A stretch of 64,000 nucleotides of DNA, from positions 3,782,001-3,846,000 of the forward strand of contig NZ_CP095742.1 in assembly GCF_023078495.1 (NCBI RefSeq), given 5' to 3'. The position numbers and the translations under genes are program-made. Positions 27,410 through 35,381 of this stretch are shown here, one piece after another. The notes under the pieces are model-generated. The model was given only the letters and a program-made list of their open reading frames with translations. It was not told the DNA's origin and made no database searches. Position 1 is the stretch's first letter. The number at the start of each line of letters is the position of its first letter. This DNA is from Luteibacter aegosomatissinici. GTDB lineage: Bacteria; Pseudomonadota; Gammaproteobacteria; Xanthomonadales; Rhodanobacteraceae.

Positions 27410-29281
27410 ATGGACGCCCTTCTCGACACGCTATCCAGCCGGCTCGTGGCCGCATCCCTGCAAACGCTTCTGTTCGCCGCGTTTATCTGGGCGCTCTGCC
27501 GCCTGATGCCCACGCTCAGCGCCGCCACCCGTTCGTGGATGTGGTGGCTGGTCGGCGCGCAAATGCTGCTGGGCCTGTGCATGCCAGGCAGCATCGACTT
27601 GCCCTTGCTTCCTGCATCCCCGGATCCGGTCGCGGCCACCGTCGGCGTACATGCCACCACCGTGACGGTGGACATGCCGGATGTGGCGCCCGATTCAGCA
27701 GGATGGTGGTCATGGAGCACGGCGCTGCTGGCCGCGTGGGCGGTGCTTGTCGCCGTGCAGGCCGCCATCGGCATCGCTCGCTGGTACCACCTGGCCGGCA
27801 TCGTGACCCGGGCGTTGCCGCACGACGATGTACGCCTGGAAACGCTCTGCGCCCAGCGTGCACGGGCCATGGGGCTGCGCCGCTCGCCGCGCCTTGCCGT
27901 CTCCGCCGAGGTCGATTCGCCGCAGGTGGTGGGCCTCTGGCGCCCAACGATCCTGCTGCCGCTTGACGACACCCTTGGCGACGACGAGCGCGAAATGGCG
28001 CTCATGCACGAACTGGCCCACGTACGCCGCGGCGACCTGGTGCTTGGCGGCATCCCTGCCCTCGCCCGCACGCTGTTCTTCTTCCACCCCATGGCCCACG
28101 TCGCGGTTCGCGAATACGCCCTGTGCCGTGAGGCCGCCTGCGATGCACTCGCGGTCGATCATGGCCGCCTCGCTCCCGGTAGCTATGGGCGCCTGCTACT
28201 TCGCCTTGGTGTGTCGCCTCACCCGCACCATGCCCTGCCCGGTGCATCCCCCACCTTCCGCATCCTGAAAAGGAGACTCGACATGCTTGGTCAATCGCAG
28301 GACGCGCGGCCGCGCGTCGCCACCACGGTTTTCGTCGCCACGCTTGCCCTTGCCGCTGCGCTGCCGTGGCGCGTGGTCGCGGCATCGCAGCAGGTTGACG
28401 CCCCCATGAGCATCGCTGCGGCCACGCCTCAAGCCGATGCATCGGCGCGCACCGCAGCTACGCCAGTAGCGGCCGCACAACCAGCGCCCGCCGCAGCCCC
28501 GGCGCCGACCGCACCCGCGGTAGCCGTCATCGTCGACAAAGGGCCGCGAGCCACCGCGTTCGTGACGCATGCGGGGCGCGCAACACCTGCAACGCCGGCC
28601 GCGCCGGCAACGCCCGCCACGCCCGCCGATCCGCCCGCTGTGGCAGCGCTCGCTGCGGCCCCGCTGCGCAGCCTTCCCGCGCCACCGCCCGCACCGGTGC
28701 CGCCGCCCGCACCGGCGGCACCAGCGGCACCGCCCGCGCCGATGGCTGGCGTCCACATCCATGCCGTCTCGACCATTGAAGACCACGGGCCGCTAAGCTC
28801 ACGCGGCACCGATGGCAAGGATGGCTACATCACGATTGCGAACGAAGAGGGCCAATGGGAACTGCGGGATCCGGCCTACCTCGCTCGCATCCGCGCTATT
28901 TATGCGGATGCGTTCAAAGCGACCCCGCCGCCGCCGGCCACCGATCGCAAGCGTGAGATCGAACTCGACCAGCGCCAGGCCGTGTTGAACGAACAGATGC
29001 AGAAACTGGCCGAACGCCGGGCCGCGCTCTCCGTTCAGCAGGCTGACCCCACTCATCCGACCGACCGCGAAGCTTACGCCGCGGGCAACGCCGCGATCGG
29101 CCGCGAGCAGGCGGATATTGCACGGCAGATGGCGGAGATCGGCCGCATGCGTGCCGAGCAGGGCCGTACCCAGGCCGAATGGGGCCGGACGCAGGCCGAG
29201 GCAGGCCGCAAGGCCAATGAACAGGTGCAAGCCGTCATTGCCGATGCGCGCCGCAACCACAAGCTGACCCGCATCAACTGA
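27410..29281 (+). CDS. M56 (BlaR1-like) membrane metalloprotease without penicillin sensor
   Basis: A 623-residue protein partnered with the BlaI-like repressor. Membrane helices lie at about 12-32, 42-58 and 100-125, then a cytoplasmic zinc protease domain with HELAHVRRGD (His200, Glu201, His204) and a downstream REAACDALA that likely gives the third ligand. A fourth membrane helix is near 305-325 (VATTVFVATLALAAALPWRV). In BlaR1 a penicillin-binding sensor domain follows; here there is about 120 residues of Ala/Pro-rich low complexity and then a charged, probably coiled-coil segment with repeated GRTQAEWGRTQAEAGR. The signal sensed is therefore unlikely to be a beta-lactam bound covalently. 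Confidence 0.85.
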   Translation: MDALLDTLSSRLVAASLQTLLFAAFIWALCRLMPTLSAATRSWMWWLVGAQMLLGLCMPGSIDLPLLPASPDPVAATVGVHATTVTVDMPDVAPDSAGWWSWSTALLAAWAVLVAVQAAIGIARWYHLAGIVTRALPHDDVRLETLCAQRARAMGLRRSPRLAVSAEVDSPQVVGLWRPTILLPLDDTLGDDEREMALMHELAHVRRGDLVLGGIPALARTLFFFHPMAHVAVREYALCREAACDALAVDHGRLAPGSYGRLLLRLGVSPHPHHALPGASPTFRILKRRLDMLGQSQDARPRVATTVFVATLALAAALPWRVVAASQQVDAPMSIAAATPQADASARTAATPVAAAQPAPAAAPAPTAPAVAVIVDKGPRATAFVTHAGRATPATPAAPATPATPADPPAVAALAAAPLRSLPAPPPAPVPPPAPAAPAAPPAPMAGVHIHAVSTIEDHGPLSSRGTDGKDGYITIANEEGQWELRDPAYLARIRAIYADAFKATPPPPATDRKREIELDQRQAVLNEQMQKLAERRAALSVQQADPTHPTDREAYAAGNAAIGREQADIARQMAEIGRMRAEQGRTQAEWGRTQAEAGRKANEQVQAVIADARRNHKLTRIN

Positions 29282-29304
29282 CGCGGGCGCTCGGCTCCGG
29301 TATC

Positions 29305-29340
29305 GTGAGGGGCTTACCGCGCCATGCGGTGCCCCTCGCG
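29305..29340. other. strong hairpin between the M56 and HAD genes
   Basis: Nested inverted repeat: GAGGGGC/GCCCCTC outside and ACCGC/GCGGT inside (29307-29337, extendable with one G-T pair). There is no T-tract, so it may be a processing site, a weak terminator or an mRNA end protector. Confidence 0.45.
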
Positions 29341-29357
29341 ATCCCTCCGGAGGCAAC

Positions 29358-30026
29358 ATGCGGCTTCAACCCGGCCTGGCCATCGACGCCCAGGCCCTGC
29401 TCTTCGACATGGACGGCACGCTGATCGATTCGCGCGTCGTCGTCGAGAAAATCTGGAAGCGCTGGTGCGATGAAGTGGGCCTGGACTGGCACTTCGTGCT
29501 GCCGAGGCTGCATGGCGTACGCATGTACGATTCCATCAAGGAATTCGCGCCAATGGCCGGCCAGGACATCGACACCGTCTACGAGCGCCTGTATCGCGAA
29601 GAAGTCGAGGACGTCGACGGCATCGTGCCTATCCCCGGTGCCATCGACCTGCTCGCCGCCCTCCCCGCCGACCGGTGGACCATCGTGACCTCGGCGGACA
29701 CCGTGTTGGCGAAGGCGCGCCTGGCCGCGGCTGGCATCACGCCACCGCCGCGCATGGTCACCGGTGAAGTCGTCACGAACGGCAAGCCGGACCCGGAAGC
29801 GTACCTGCTGGGTGCGGAGCGCATGGGCGCCGCGCCCGCGCATTGCCTGGTGTTCGAAGATGCCAAGGCCGGCATCGATGCCGGGCTGGGCGCGGGGGCA
29901 CGCGTGCTGGCGATCGCCGGCGATCATCCCACCGAGGTACCACCTGGCGTCGAATGGATCACCGACCTGACATCGCTGCGCTACGACGGCATCCATGGCA
30001 ACCAGGTGCGCCTGCTATGCGTCTGA
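29358..30026 (+). CDS. HAD-superfamily sugar-phosphatase-like hydrolase
   Basis: A 222-residue HAD subfamily IA protein with a helical cap. Motif I is ALLFDMDGTLIDS with the nucleophile and acid Asp; motif II is in WTIVTSADTVLAKARL (Thr/Ser); motif III/IV is GKPDPEAYLLGAERMG and LVFEDAKAGIDAGLGAG. This arrangement is typical of beta-phosphoglucomutase-like and small sugar or polyol phosphatases; the substrate cannot be told. Its last 10 bases overlap the following CDP-alcohol phosphatidyltransferase gene, so the two are coupled. Confidence 0.85.
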   Translation: MRLQPGLAIDAQALLFDMDGTLIDSRVVVEKIWKRWCDEVGLDWHFVLPRLHGVRMYDSIKEFAPMAGQDIDTVYERLYREEVEDVDGIVPIPGAIDLLAALPADRWTIVTSADTVLAKARLAAAGITPPPRMVTGEVVTNGKPDPEAYLLGAERMGAAPAHCLVFEDAKAGIDAGLGAGARVLAIAGDHPTEVPPGVEWITDLTSLRYDGIHGNQVRLLCV

Positions 30027-30751
30027 AACTGCGTGCCCCCTATGAGAACCTGGTGACGCTGGCCAACTTCATCACGTTGTGCTCGCTGACCTGCGCCGTC
30101 CTGATCATCAACCGCGCGCTCTCCGGTGAGCTGGCCTACCTGGGCACGTTGTTTATCGCCTGCCTGGTCTGCGACGGTGCCGACGGGTTCGTCGCACGCA
30201 AGACCGGGTCATCCAGCGACCTGGGAACGCAGCTGGATAGCCTTTCCGACGCTATCGCGTTCGGCGTGGTGCCGGTGGTGGTCGCAGGCACCTACCTGCG
30301 TTCGATTGGCGCGGAGGCGTTCCTGCCCGCACAGATCGCCTTCTGCGCGTGTGCCGTCATGCGCCTGGCCATGTTCAACGTCCAGAAGGACAAGTCGATT
30401 TTCCTCGGCCTGAACACGCCATCGGCGGCCTCGCTCGTGGTGGTGCTCATCGCGATTGGCCGCTACAGCGGCGCCAGCTGGCCCGCTGACACCATCCAGG
30501 GCGTCATCAACGTCATGCTCTTCGTGCTGGCCGCATCGATGATCAGCCCGTTCCGCTACCTGAGCAGCAAATCGCTGAAGCTCAAGCTGAACGCGACGAC
30601 GGTGCTGATCGGCGCCGCGTTCGTGGTGGGATCCATCTGGTTCTCGCCGTGGTCGGTGTACGCATACCTGGTGATTTATGCCCTTTCGGGCCCGATCACG
30701 GCGACCTGGCTAATGCTGCGCCGCCTGCGCCGCCCGCGGAGTACGCGCTAG
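30017..30751 (+). CDS. CDP-alcohol phosphatidyltransferase, probable phosphatidylserine synthase
   Basis: A 244-residue inner membrane enzyme. The CDP-alcohol signature is perfect: DGADGFVARKTGSSSDLG, then TQLDSLSD, matching D-x2-DG-x2-AR-x8-G-x3-D-x3-D. About seven hydrophobic helices follow. Size and sequence around the motif resemble PssA type II (CDP-DAG serine transferase); a related acceptor is possible. It starts within the HAD gene. At the 3' end its TAG overlaps the TAG of the convergent flavoreductase gene in the sequence CTAG (30748-30751). Confidence 0.85.
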   Translation: MRLKLRAPYENLVTLANFITLCSLTCAVLIINRALSGELAYLGTLFIACLVCDGADGFVARKTGSSSDLGTQLDSLSDAIAFGVVPVVVAGTYLRSIGAEAFLPAQIAFCACAVMRLAMFNVQKDKSIFLGLNTPSAASLVVVLIAIGRYSGASWPADTIQGVINVMLFVLAASMISPFRYLSSKSLKLKLNATTVLIGAAFVVGSIWFSPWSVYAYLVIYALSGPITATWLMLRRLRRPRSTR

Positions 30752-32184
30752 TAGACGTCGCGCCGGTAGCGTCCCGCCGCGGCCAGTGCCTCGACCTGGC
30801 GATCACCAAGAACCTCGCGCAGTGCGCCATCCACACCGGGGGCCATCCCGGCCAAGCTGCCGCATACGTAGATGCTTGCACCCTGGCCGATAAAGTCGCG
30901 CAACGCCTCAGCCGCTACGCGCAAGCGATCCTGCACGTAGCGTACGCTGCGCGCGTCGCGTGACCAGACGAGGTCGAGTCGTTCAATCGCGCCCTCGTCG
31001 CGCCAACGCTCCAGCTCGTCCACATGCAGGCGATCGGAATGCTCATGGCGCTCGCCGAACACCAGCCAGTTGCGCGCGTGCCCACGTGCCATGCGTGTCT
31101 TCAGCAGCGCGCGCAGGCCGGCGATACCCGTGCCGTTGCCGATGAACAGGACCGGCCTGTCATCGGCCGGAGCATGGAAGCCCGCATTGCGGCGTACGCG
31201 CAAATCGATGCCATCGCCCTCGTGGGCTATGTCCGTGAGCCAGCCGGAGCCACTGCCCAGTAAGCCATCGGCACCGCGCTGCTGGCGCACCACGAGGTGC
31301 AGGGCGCCATCGGCCGGCACGGACGCGATCGAATACTCGCGGTGCGGCAGCGACTCATCATCGGCCCGCGACCGGCGTGGGCCGATCTCGGCAATGTCGC
31401 CCGCTTCCCAACGGAGGTTCGCAGGATCATCGGGAACGAGCGCAAGGTGGAAGCACGGTGCGCCCGCGCTGCCTGGGTTGAGCAGGCGCCGCTCCTGCAG
31501 GAACCACGGCTGGTAGGCAGGGCGCGACCAATCCGGCTGTTCTGCGGCACCCGCCAGCTGTGTGACCTGGCCCTGCCAGTGGCGCAGCGCCCCCTCGTCA
31601 CCGTTATCGACATCCACCCGATCGAACCAGGGCGTCGCACCACGCTCGCGCAGCCACCGGTCAATGTCCCGACCGAAGGCGCAGAAGTCCTCATAGTCGC
31701 GATCGCCCAGCGCGAGGACGGCATACTTCAGCGCGCGCAGGTCAACGGCCACGCGCATCACATCGCGCTGGAATGCTGTCGCGGTATCCGGCGCATCGCC
31801 TTCGCCCGTGGTGCTGGCCACGAACAACGCACGCGTGTGCGACGAAAGGTCGGCCGCGGAAAGAGATGCCATGTCGCGCAGTTCGACAGCGATGCCACCC
31901 GCGCGCAACGATGCGGCCGTTCGCTCAGCCAGTTCCGTCGCGAAGCCGGTCTGCGAGGCGTGCACCACCAGGATACCGCCAGGTGTCTGCAGCGCCGGAT
32001 CGCGCCGCCGTGGGCGGGTGGCGACGGCGACCCATGCGGCCCAGCCCACGGCCGCCATGCCAGCCCACGCCACTCGCCCTGGCTGGCCCACGCGCAGGCC
32101 AGAGAAATCCTGCCAGTGGGCGAATAACGCGACCGCCAGCAAGAGCAATGCGCCAATGCCAAGCTGCCCCCACGCGCTTTTCAC
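30748..32184 (-). CDS. membrane-anchored FMN/FAD reductase (sulfite reductase alpha-like)
   Basis: A 478-residue diflavin reductase. Two membrane helices at the N-terminus (about 8-24 and 38-56) are followed by a flavodoxin domain (from about 70: ILVVHASQTGFATELAERTA, FVASTTGEGDAPD, LALGDRDYEDFC), an FAD domain with HREYSIASVP (the RxYS motif), and an NADPH domain with VLFIGNGTGIAGLRALL and IYVCGSLAGMAPGVD. It lacks part of the FAD connecting domain of CysJ. It is the last gene of the PepSY-DUF2271-DUF4198-ApbE operon and probably passes electrons from NADPH to the membrane partner. GTG start overlaps the apbE stop. Confidence 0.88.
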   Translation of the reverse strand: MKSAWGQLGIGALLLLAVALFAHWQDFSGLRVGQPGRVAWAGMAAVGWAAWVAVATRPRRRDPALQTPGGILVVHASQTGFATELAERTAASLRAGGIAVELRDMASLSAADLSSHTRALFVASTTGEGDAPDTATAFQRDVMRVAVDLRALKYAVLALGDRDYEDFCAFGRDIDRWLRERGATPWFDRVDVDNGDEGALRHWQGQVTQLAGAAEQPDWSRPAYQPWFLQERRLLNPGSAGAPCFHLALVPDDPANLRWEAGDIAEIGPRRSRADDESLPHREYSIASVPADGALHLVVRQQRGADGLLGSGSGWLTDIAHEGDGIDLRVRRNAGFHAPADDRPVLFIGNGTGIAGLRALLKTRMARGHARNWLVFGERHEHSDRLHVDELERWRDEGAIERLDLVWSRDARSVRYVQDRLRVAAEALRDFIGQGASIYVCGSLAGMAPGVDGALREVLGDRQVEALAAAGRYRRDVY

Positions 32185-33272
32185 TGAACGGCCTTTACGA
32201 ATGCCGGCGACATGCGCTCTTCGAACTTGCCATCGCCGCGATAAAGGACAAACAGCACGGCAATGCCATGCTGCTTCGCGTAGACCATGCCCTCGTCGGG
32301 GCCGAGCACCGTCATCGTGGTGCCCAGCGAATCGGCATGCATGCAGTCATCCGCCACGATGCTCACCGAGGCCACGGTATGTGCCACGGGATAGCCGGTG
32401 CGCGGATCGATGTGGTGCGAATAGAACCTGCCGCCGGATTCAAAAAAGTGGCGGTAGTCGCCCGACGTCGCGATCGCCTTGTCGGTCAGTGAGACGATGC
32501 GCTCCACCTCGTCAACGCTATCGACCGCCGCCGATGCCGCGCCGGGGCGTTCTATCCCCACATGCCATGGGGTGCCGTCAGGCTTGTGACCATGCGCGCG
32601 CAGCTCACCGCCCACCTCGACCAGGTATGACGTGACGCCTTCGCGATCGAGGAAGCGGGCGACCTGGTCCACGCCGAAGCCCTTGGCGACCGAGGAAAGA
32701 TCGACATACACGCCGCCGGGCTGGAAGGCGCGATGGCCGACGTCGTCGAGCTTGATGCGTTGCCAGCCCACGCGTGCGCGTGCCGCGGCGATCGCCGCGG
32801 TATCGGGGGCATCGTGTGGGCGTTTGTCCGGGCCGAACCCCCACAGGTTGACCAGCGGGCCCACGGTGGGGTCGTAAGCCCCCCCGGAATCCCTGGCCAG
32901 CGACAGCGCGTAGCGCAGCACGCCGTAGAACTCCGGTGGCAAGGCCTGCCACGTACCCGCAGGTGCGCGGTTGAAGCGACTCAGGTCGGAGTCGGCTTCA
33001 TAGGTGCTCATCTGCGCGACGACACGATCCACTTCCGCCTGGATGCCGCGTTCGATGGCGGTCTCCCTGGCGTTGGGCGGCAGCACGGCGTTCACTGACC
33101 ACGTCGTGCCCATGGTCTCGCCCTCGAAGCGGCGTACATCGGTGGCCGTGGCCGTAAAACATGTCAGCCACAGCAGTAATGCGAGCCCCCTGCAGGAGCG
33201 CGCTTGCGCGCGATGGGGCTTGCGGCAACGTGCACCGCGTGCAAGCAGGCTCCTGCAGGGAACGGCGATCAC
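32181..33272 (-). CDS. FAD:protein FMN transferase (ApbE family)
   Basis: Attaches FMN to Thr/Ser of flavoproteins in the periplasm, using FAD and magnesium. ApbE features: FEGETMGTTWSVNAVL at the start of the fold, LVEVGGELRAHGHKPDG, and the C-terminal SVSIVADDCMHADSLGTTMTVLG with the metal-binding Asp and Thr. The 363-residue frame starts with GTG at 33272, overlapping the DUF4198 stop (GTGA). Its first 28 or so codons run through a REP pair (33188-33260), giving an Arg-rich start VPCRSLLARGARCRK before a hydrophobic core GLALLLWLTCFTATATD. It still looks like a signal peptide, but the n-region is encoded by the repeat. No other in-frame ATG or GTG precedes the core. Confidence 0.88.
   Translation of the reverse strand: MIAVPCRSLLARGARCRKPHRAQARSCRGLALLLWLTCFTATATDVRRFEGETMGTTWSVNAVLPPNARETAIERGIQAEVDRVVAQMSTYEADSDLSRFNRAPAGTWQALPPEFYGVLRYALSLARDSGGAYDPTVGPLVNLWGFGPDKRPHDAPDTAAIAAARARVGWQRIKLDDVGHRAFQPGGVYVDLSSVAKGFGVDQVARFLDREGVTSYLVEVGGELRAHGHKPDGTPWHVGIERPGAASAAVDSVDEVERIVSLTDKAIATSGDYRHFFESGGRFYSHHIDPRTGYPVAHTVASVSIVADDCMHADSLGTTMTVLGPDEGMVYAKQHGIAVLFVLYRGDGKFEERMSPAFVKAVQ
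33188..33260. repeat. REP pair inside the 5' end of the apbE gene
   Basis: Inverted pair bounded by CCCTGCAGGAGC and GCTCCTGCAGGG, with inner hairpins GCGCGCTTGCGCGC and TGCACCGCGTGCA. Heads are GCAGGAGC rather than GTAGGAGC. It lies within translated sequence. Confidence 0.8.
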
Positions 33273-34078
33273 TGCGGCAGCACTTCCAGCGTGGCGGTGT
33301 AGGCGACGCGGCGCTGCTTGGCTTCCTTCGTCGAGGTCTTGTCGTCTTCGGTCGACGCATTCACCCAGTACATGCCCGGCGTAGCGAAGGTAAAGCTGAA
33401 CTTGCCGTCCTTGTCCGTCTGCGTATCCATTTCGTCCTGCGCGTTGCGGTAACGCGTGGCGCCATCAATCGCGGTGACCTTGAGGTTACCGGCCGGCTTG
33501 CCATCCAGAAGGAGCTGGAAGGTGGCCTTCTCGCCCGTGACCAGGTCGTTCGGCTGGGTGACGGGCACAAGCTCCAGGCCCTTGCCCGTGGGCTTGAGCG
33601 CGGCGCCGCCGGGCTTGCCCTGGGTCACGAACGTTTCCACGCGCGACGCCATCTCGCTCACCTTCACATCCTTCGCATTGGCGGGGATGGCCGTTTTCAG
33701 ATCGGCCGCGCTACCGCGCCAGCGCTTCTTCTGGCCATCCACTTCGTAGTTCGCGAACAAGCCCTGGTTCACCAGTGCGATGCGGTACGTGCCTTTCTGA
33801 GGCACGGGCAGGTCGAACGCGCTGCGGTACTTGCCGGTCCACGGGTTCTCGGGCTTCACCTGGGTACCGTCGGGGGCGGTGATCACCAACTGGTCCAACT
33901 GCGCCGGGAAGTGATCGGGGTAGTACAGATCGTTGGAAACGGCGGCATCGACCGTCACCCACGCATCGTCGCTGGAGACCACCGTGGTGGAGGGCACGAT
34001 CCACATCTTGTGCGCCTGGGCCGCGAAAGGAAGGATCAGCGCGGCGGCAAGCGCGGCACGAACAAACACATGCTTCAT
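33269..34078 (-). CDS. DUF4198 periplasmic protein
   Basis: A 269-residue precursor with a Sec signal peptide (MKHVFVRAALAAALILPFAAQA, cleavage before HKMWIVPS). The start of the mature protein, AHKMWIVPSTTVVSSDDAWV, with an early His and Trp, is characteristic of DUF4198 proteins, which often sit next to TonB receptors or metal transport genes and are thought to handle metals. The rest is two beta-rich modules (about 30-130 and 165-269), the second with the carboxypeptidase-like GKFSFTFATPGMYWVNAST. Lies between DUF2271 (12 bases upstream) and apbE. Confidence 0.88.
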   Translation of the reverse strand: MKHVFVRAALAAALILPFAAQAHKMWIVPSTTVVSSDDAWVTVDAAVSNDLYYPDHFPAQLDQLVITAPDGTQVKPENPWTGKYRSAFDLPVPQKGTYRIALVNQGLFANYEVDGQKKRWRGSAADLKTAIPANAKDVKVSEMASRVETFVTQGKPGGAALKPTGKGLELVPVTQPNDLVTGEKATFQLLLDGKPAGNLKVTAIDGATRYRNAQDEMDTQTDKDGKFSFTFATPGMYWVNASTEDDKTSTKEAKQRRVAYTATLEVLPQ

Positions 34079-34090
34079 GGAAAGCTCCGG

Positions 34091-34600
34091 TCAGGGATTA
34101 AGGTCGAGGGTGATCTGGCCGAGTTCGTCCGTACCCTTCGCGGAAAGGTGCACGGGGGCCTTTGCTGGCCAGTCGAACGCGATGCGCTGCGTCTCGTGGC
34201 CACCCACCTCGCGTGCGGCCTCGACGATCAGTTCGTAATGCCCCGGGGCAAGGGTGCCCAGTGGCGGCTTGCCATCGGTGAAGCGCAACTGGTGCTGGCC
34301 CGCGGGACGCGTGGCACCCGAGACGCCATCGATCGGCATGGTCTGGTCGCGGCCGGAACGGCGCCACCACTGGCGCATGTCCTTCAGCCACTTGGTGCCT
34401 TCGCCGCTCGCTTTTTTCACGTCGTACCAGACAGCCAGGTTGGCGGCGACGGTGTGATCCTCGCGCTCAACCCACACAGCCACGTAGGGGCGGTGATACT
34501 CGGCCACCTTCAGCGTGGGGATCTCGACGGTGAGGTTCATGTCCGCCGCAGCAACCGGGGCGGCGAGGAAGCAGAGCGCGAGGGGAAGCATCCGGCGCAT
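34091..34600 (-). CDS. DUF2271 periplasmic protein
   Basis: A 169-residue precursor with a signal peptide (MRRMLPLALCFLAAPVAAA, then DMNLTVEIP). The mature protein carries the DUF2271 pattern: RPYVAVWVEREDHTVAANLAVWYDVKK, then KWLKDMRQWWRRSG and DGVSGATRPAG. The SGAT sequence resembles the flavinylation motif (S/T-GAT) that ApbE modifies in other proteins, so this may be the ApbE substrate in the operon; that is inference. ATG 34600 is preferred; an ATG at 34591 is also possible and a start further upstream would overlap the PepSY gene. Confidence 0.85.
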   Translation of the reverse strand: MRRMLPLALCFLAAPVAAADMNLTVEIPTLKVAEYHRPYVAVWVEREDHTVAANLAVWYDVKKASGEGTKWLKDMRQWWRRSGRDQTMPIDGVSGATRPAGQHQLRFTDGKPPLGTLAPGHYELIVEAAREVGGHETQRIAFDWPAKAPVHLSAKGTDELGQITLDLNP

Positions 34601-34613
34601 GGCGATCCTTGGG

Positions 34614-35237
34614 TCAGTGGATGAAAAGCAGGGCAAGCACCAGGGGCAGCACGAAACCGAGCGCCACGAGCGGCCAGGTCATGCCACGCTGGCTGGCGTG
34701 CATCTTGAGCAGGAGCAACCCCGTGGCCGCGAACACCACGCAGGCCAGGGCGAACACATCGATGAACCAGCGCCACGCGGGGCCGGTATTCCGCCCCTTG
34801 TGCAGATCGTTGAACCAGGCGAGCCAGCCGCGATCCGTCGATTCGTACTGCACCTCGCCGGTCTCGCGATCGATGCTGACCCACGCATCGCCGCCCGGCC
34901 GGGGCAGCGAGAGGTACACCTCGTCGTCGCTCCAGTCGCCATCGCGGCCGGCAATGTCTGCACCGGTCTGCTCCCGGACATAGCGGGCGACAACGGCGTC
35001 GACAGGGGCCGATTTACGGCCCGGATCCACCAGGCGTTTCAGCATGGCGCCGGGTAACGTCGCCGCATGCCGTTCCACCTGCGGCGCCGCTTCGATCTGC
35101 GCCGCGTGGTTCAACGTGAAGCCGGTCACCGAAAACATGAACAGCACCACGAGGGATACCGCCGAACTGATCCAGTGCCAGCGGTGCAGGTGCTTGAGCC
35201 AGAACGCGCGGCGTGGCCGGTCGACGGTGTCGCGCAT
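34614..35237 (-). CDS. PepSY-associated membrane protein
   Basis: A 207-residue inner membrane protein. An N-terminal cytoplasmic stretch with LKHLHRWHWISSAVSLVVLFMFSVTGFTLNH forms the first helix, with His residues suited to haem or metal binding. A periplasmic PepSY-like region follows (YLSLPRPGGDAWVSIDRETGEV), then WFNDLHKGRNTGPAWRWFIDVFALACVVFAATGLLLL and a final helix. This matches small PepSY_TM proteins linked to iron or siderophore reduction. First gene of the five-gene operon; a Fur-like palindrome lies 55 bases upstream of the start. Confidence 0.88.
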   Translation of the reverse strand: MRDTVDRPRRAFWLKHLHRWHWISSAVSLVVLFMFSVTGFTLNHAAQIEAAPQVERHAATLPGAMLKRLVDPGRKSAPVDAVVARYVREQTGADIAGRDGDWSDDEVYLSLPRPGGDAWVSIDRETGEVQYESTDRGWLAWFNDLHKGRNTGPAWRWFIDVFALACVVFAATGLLLLKMHASQRGMTWPLVALGFVLPLVLALLFIH

Positions 35238-35265
35238 GCGTGGTCAGTGCCCCTGGTGGCAGTTC

Positions 35266-35336
35266 GGAAAGCCTGCCGATGTTAACCTCAATGCGAATCG
35301 TTCGCAATTAGCGGAAAGGGACTGGAAAGCCTGCCG
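35266..35336. promoter_or_regulatory. divergent control region with Fur-like palindrome and direct repeats
   Basis: Between the PepSY gene and the divergent response regulator gene lies a perfect 15-bp dyad TGCGAATCGTTCGCA (35292-35306) in an AT-richer setting, resembling Fur boxes of related bacteria. It is flanked by two exact 13-bp direct repeats, GGAAAGCCTGCCG, at 35266-35278 and 35324-35336. On the minus strand the dyad overlaps a possible -35 TTGCGA with TTAACA 16 bases further. Confidence 0.55.
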
Positions 35337-35381
35337 CGACAACATGCGAACACCCCACCACGGAGCGTATGCTTGCCCACC

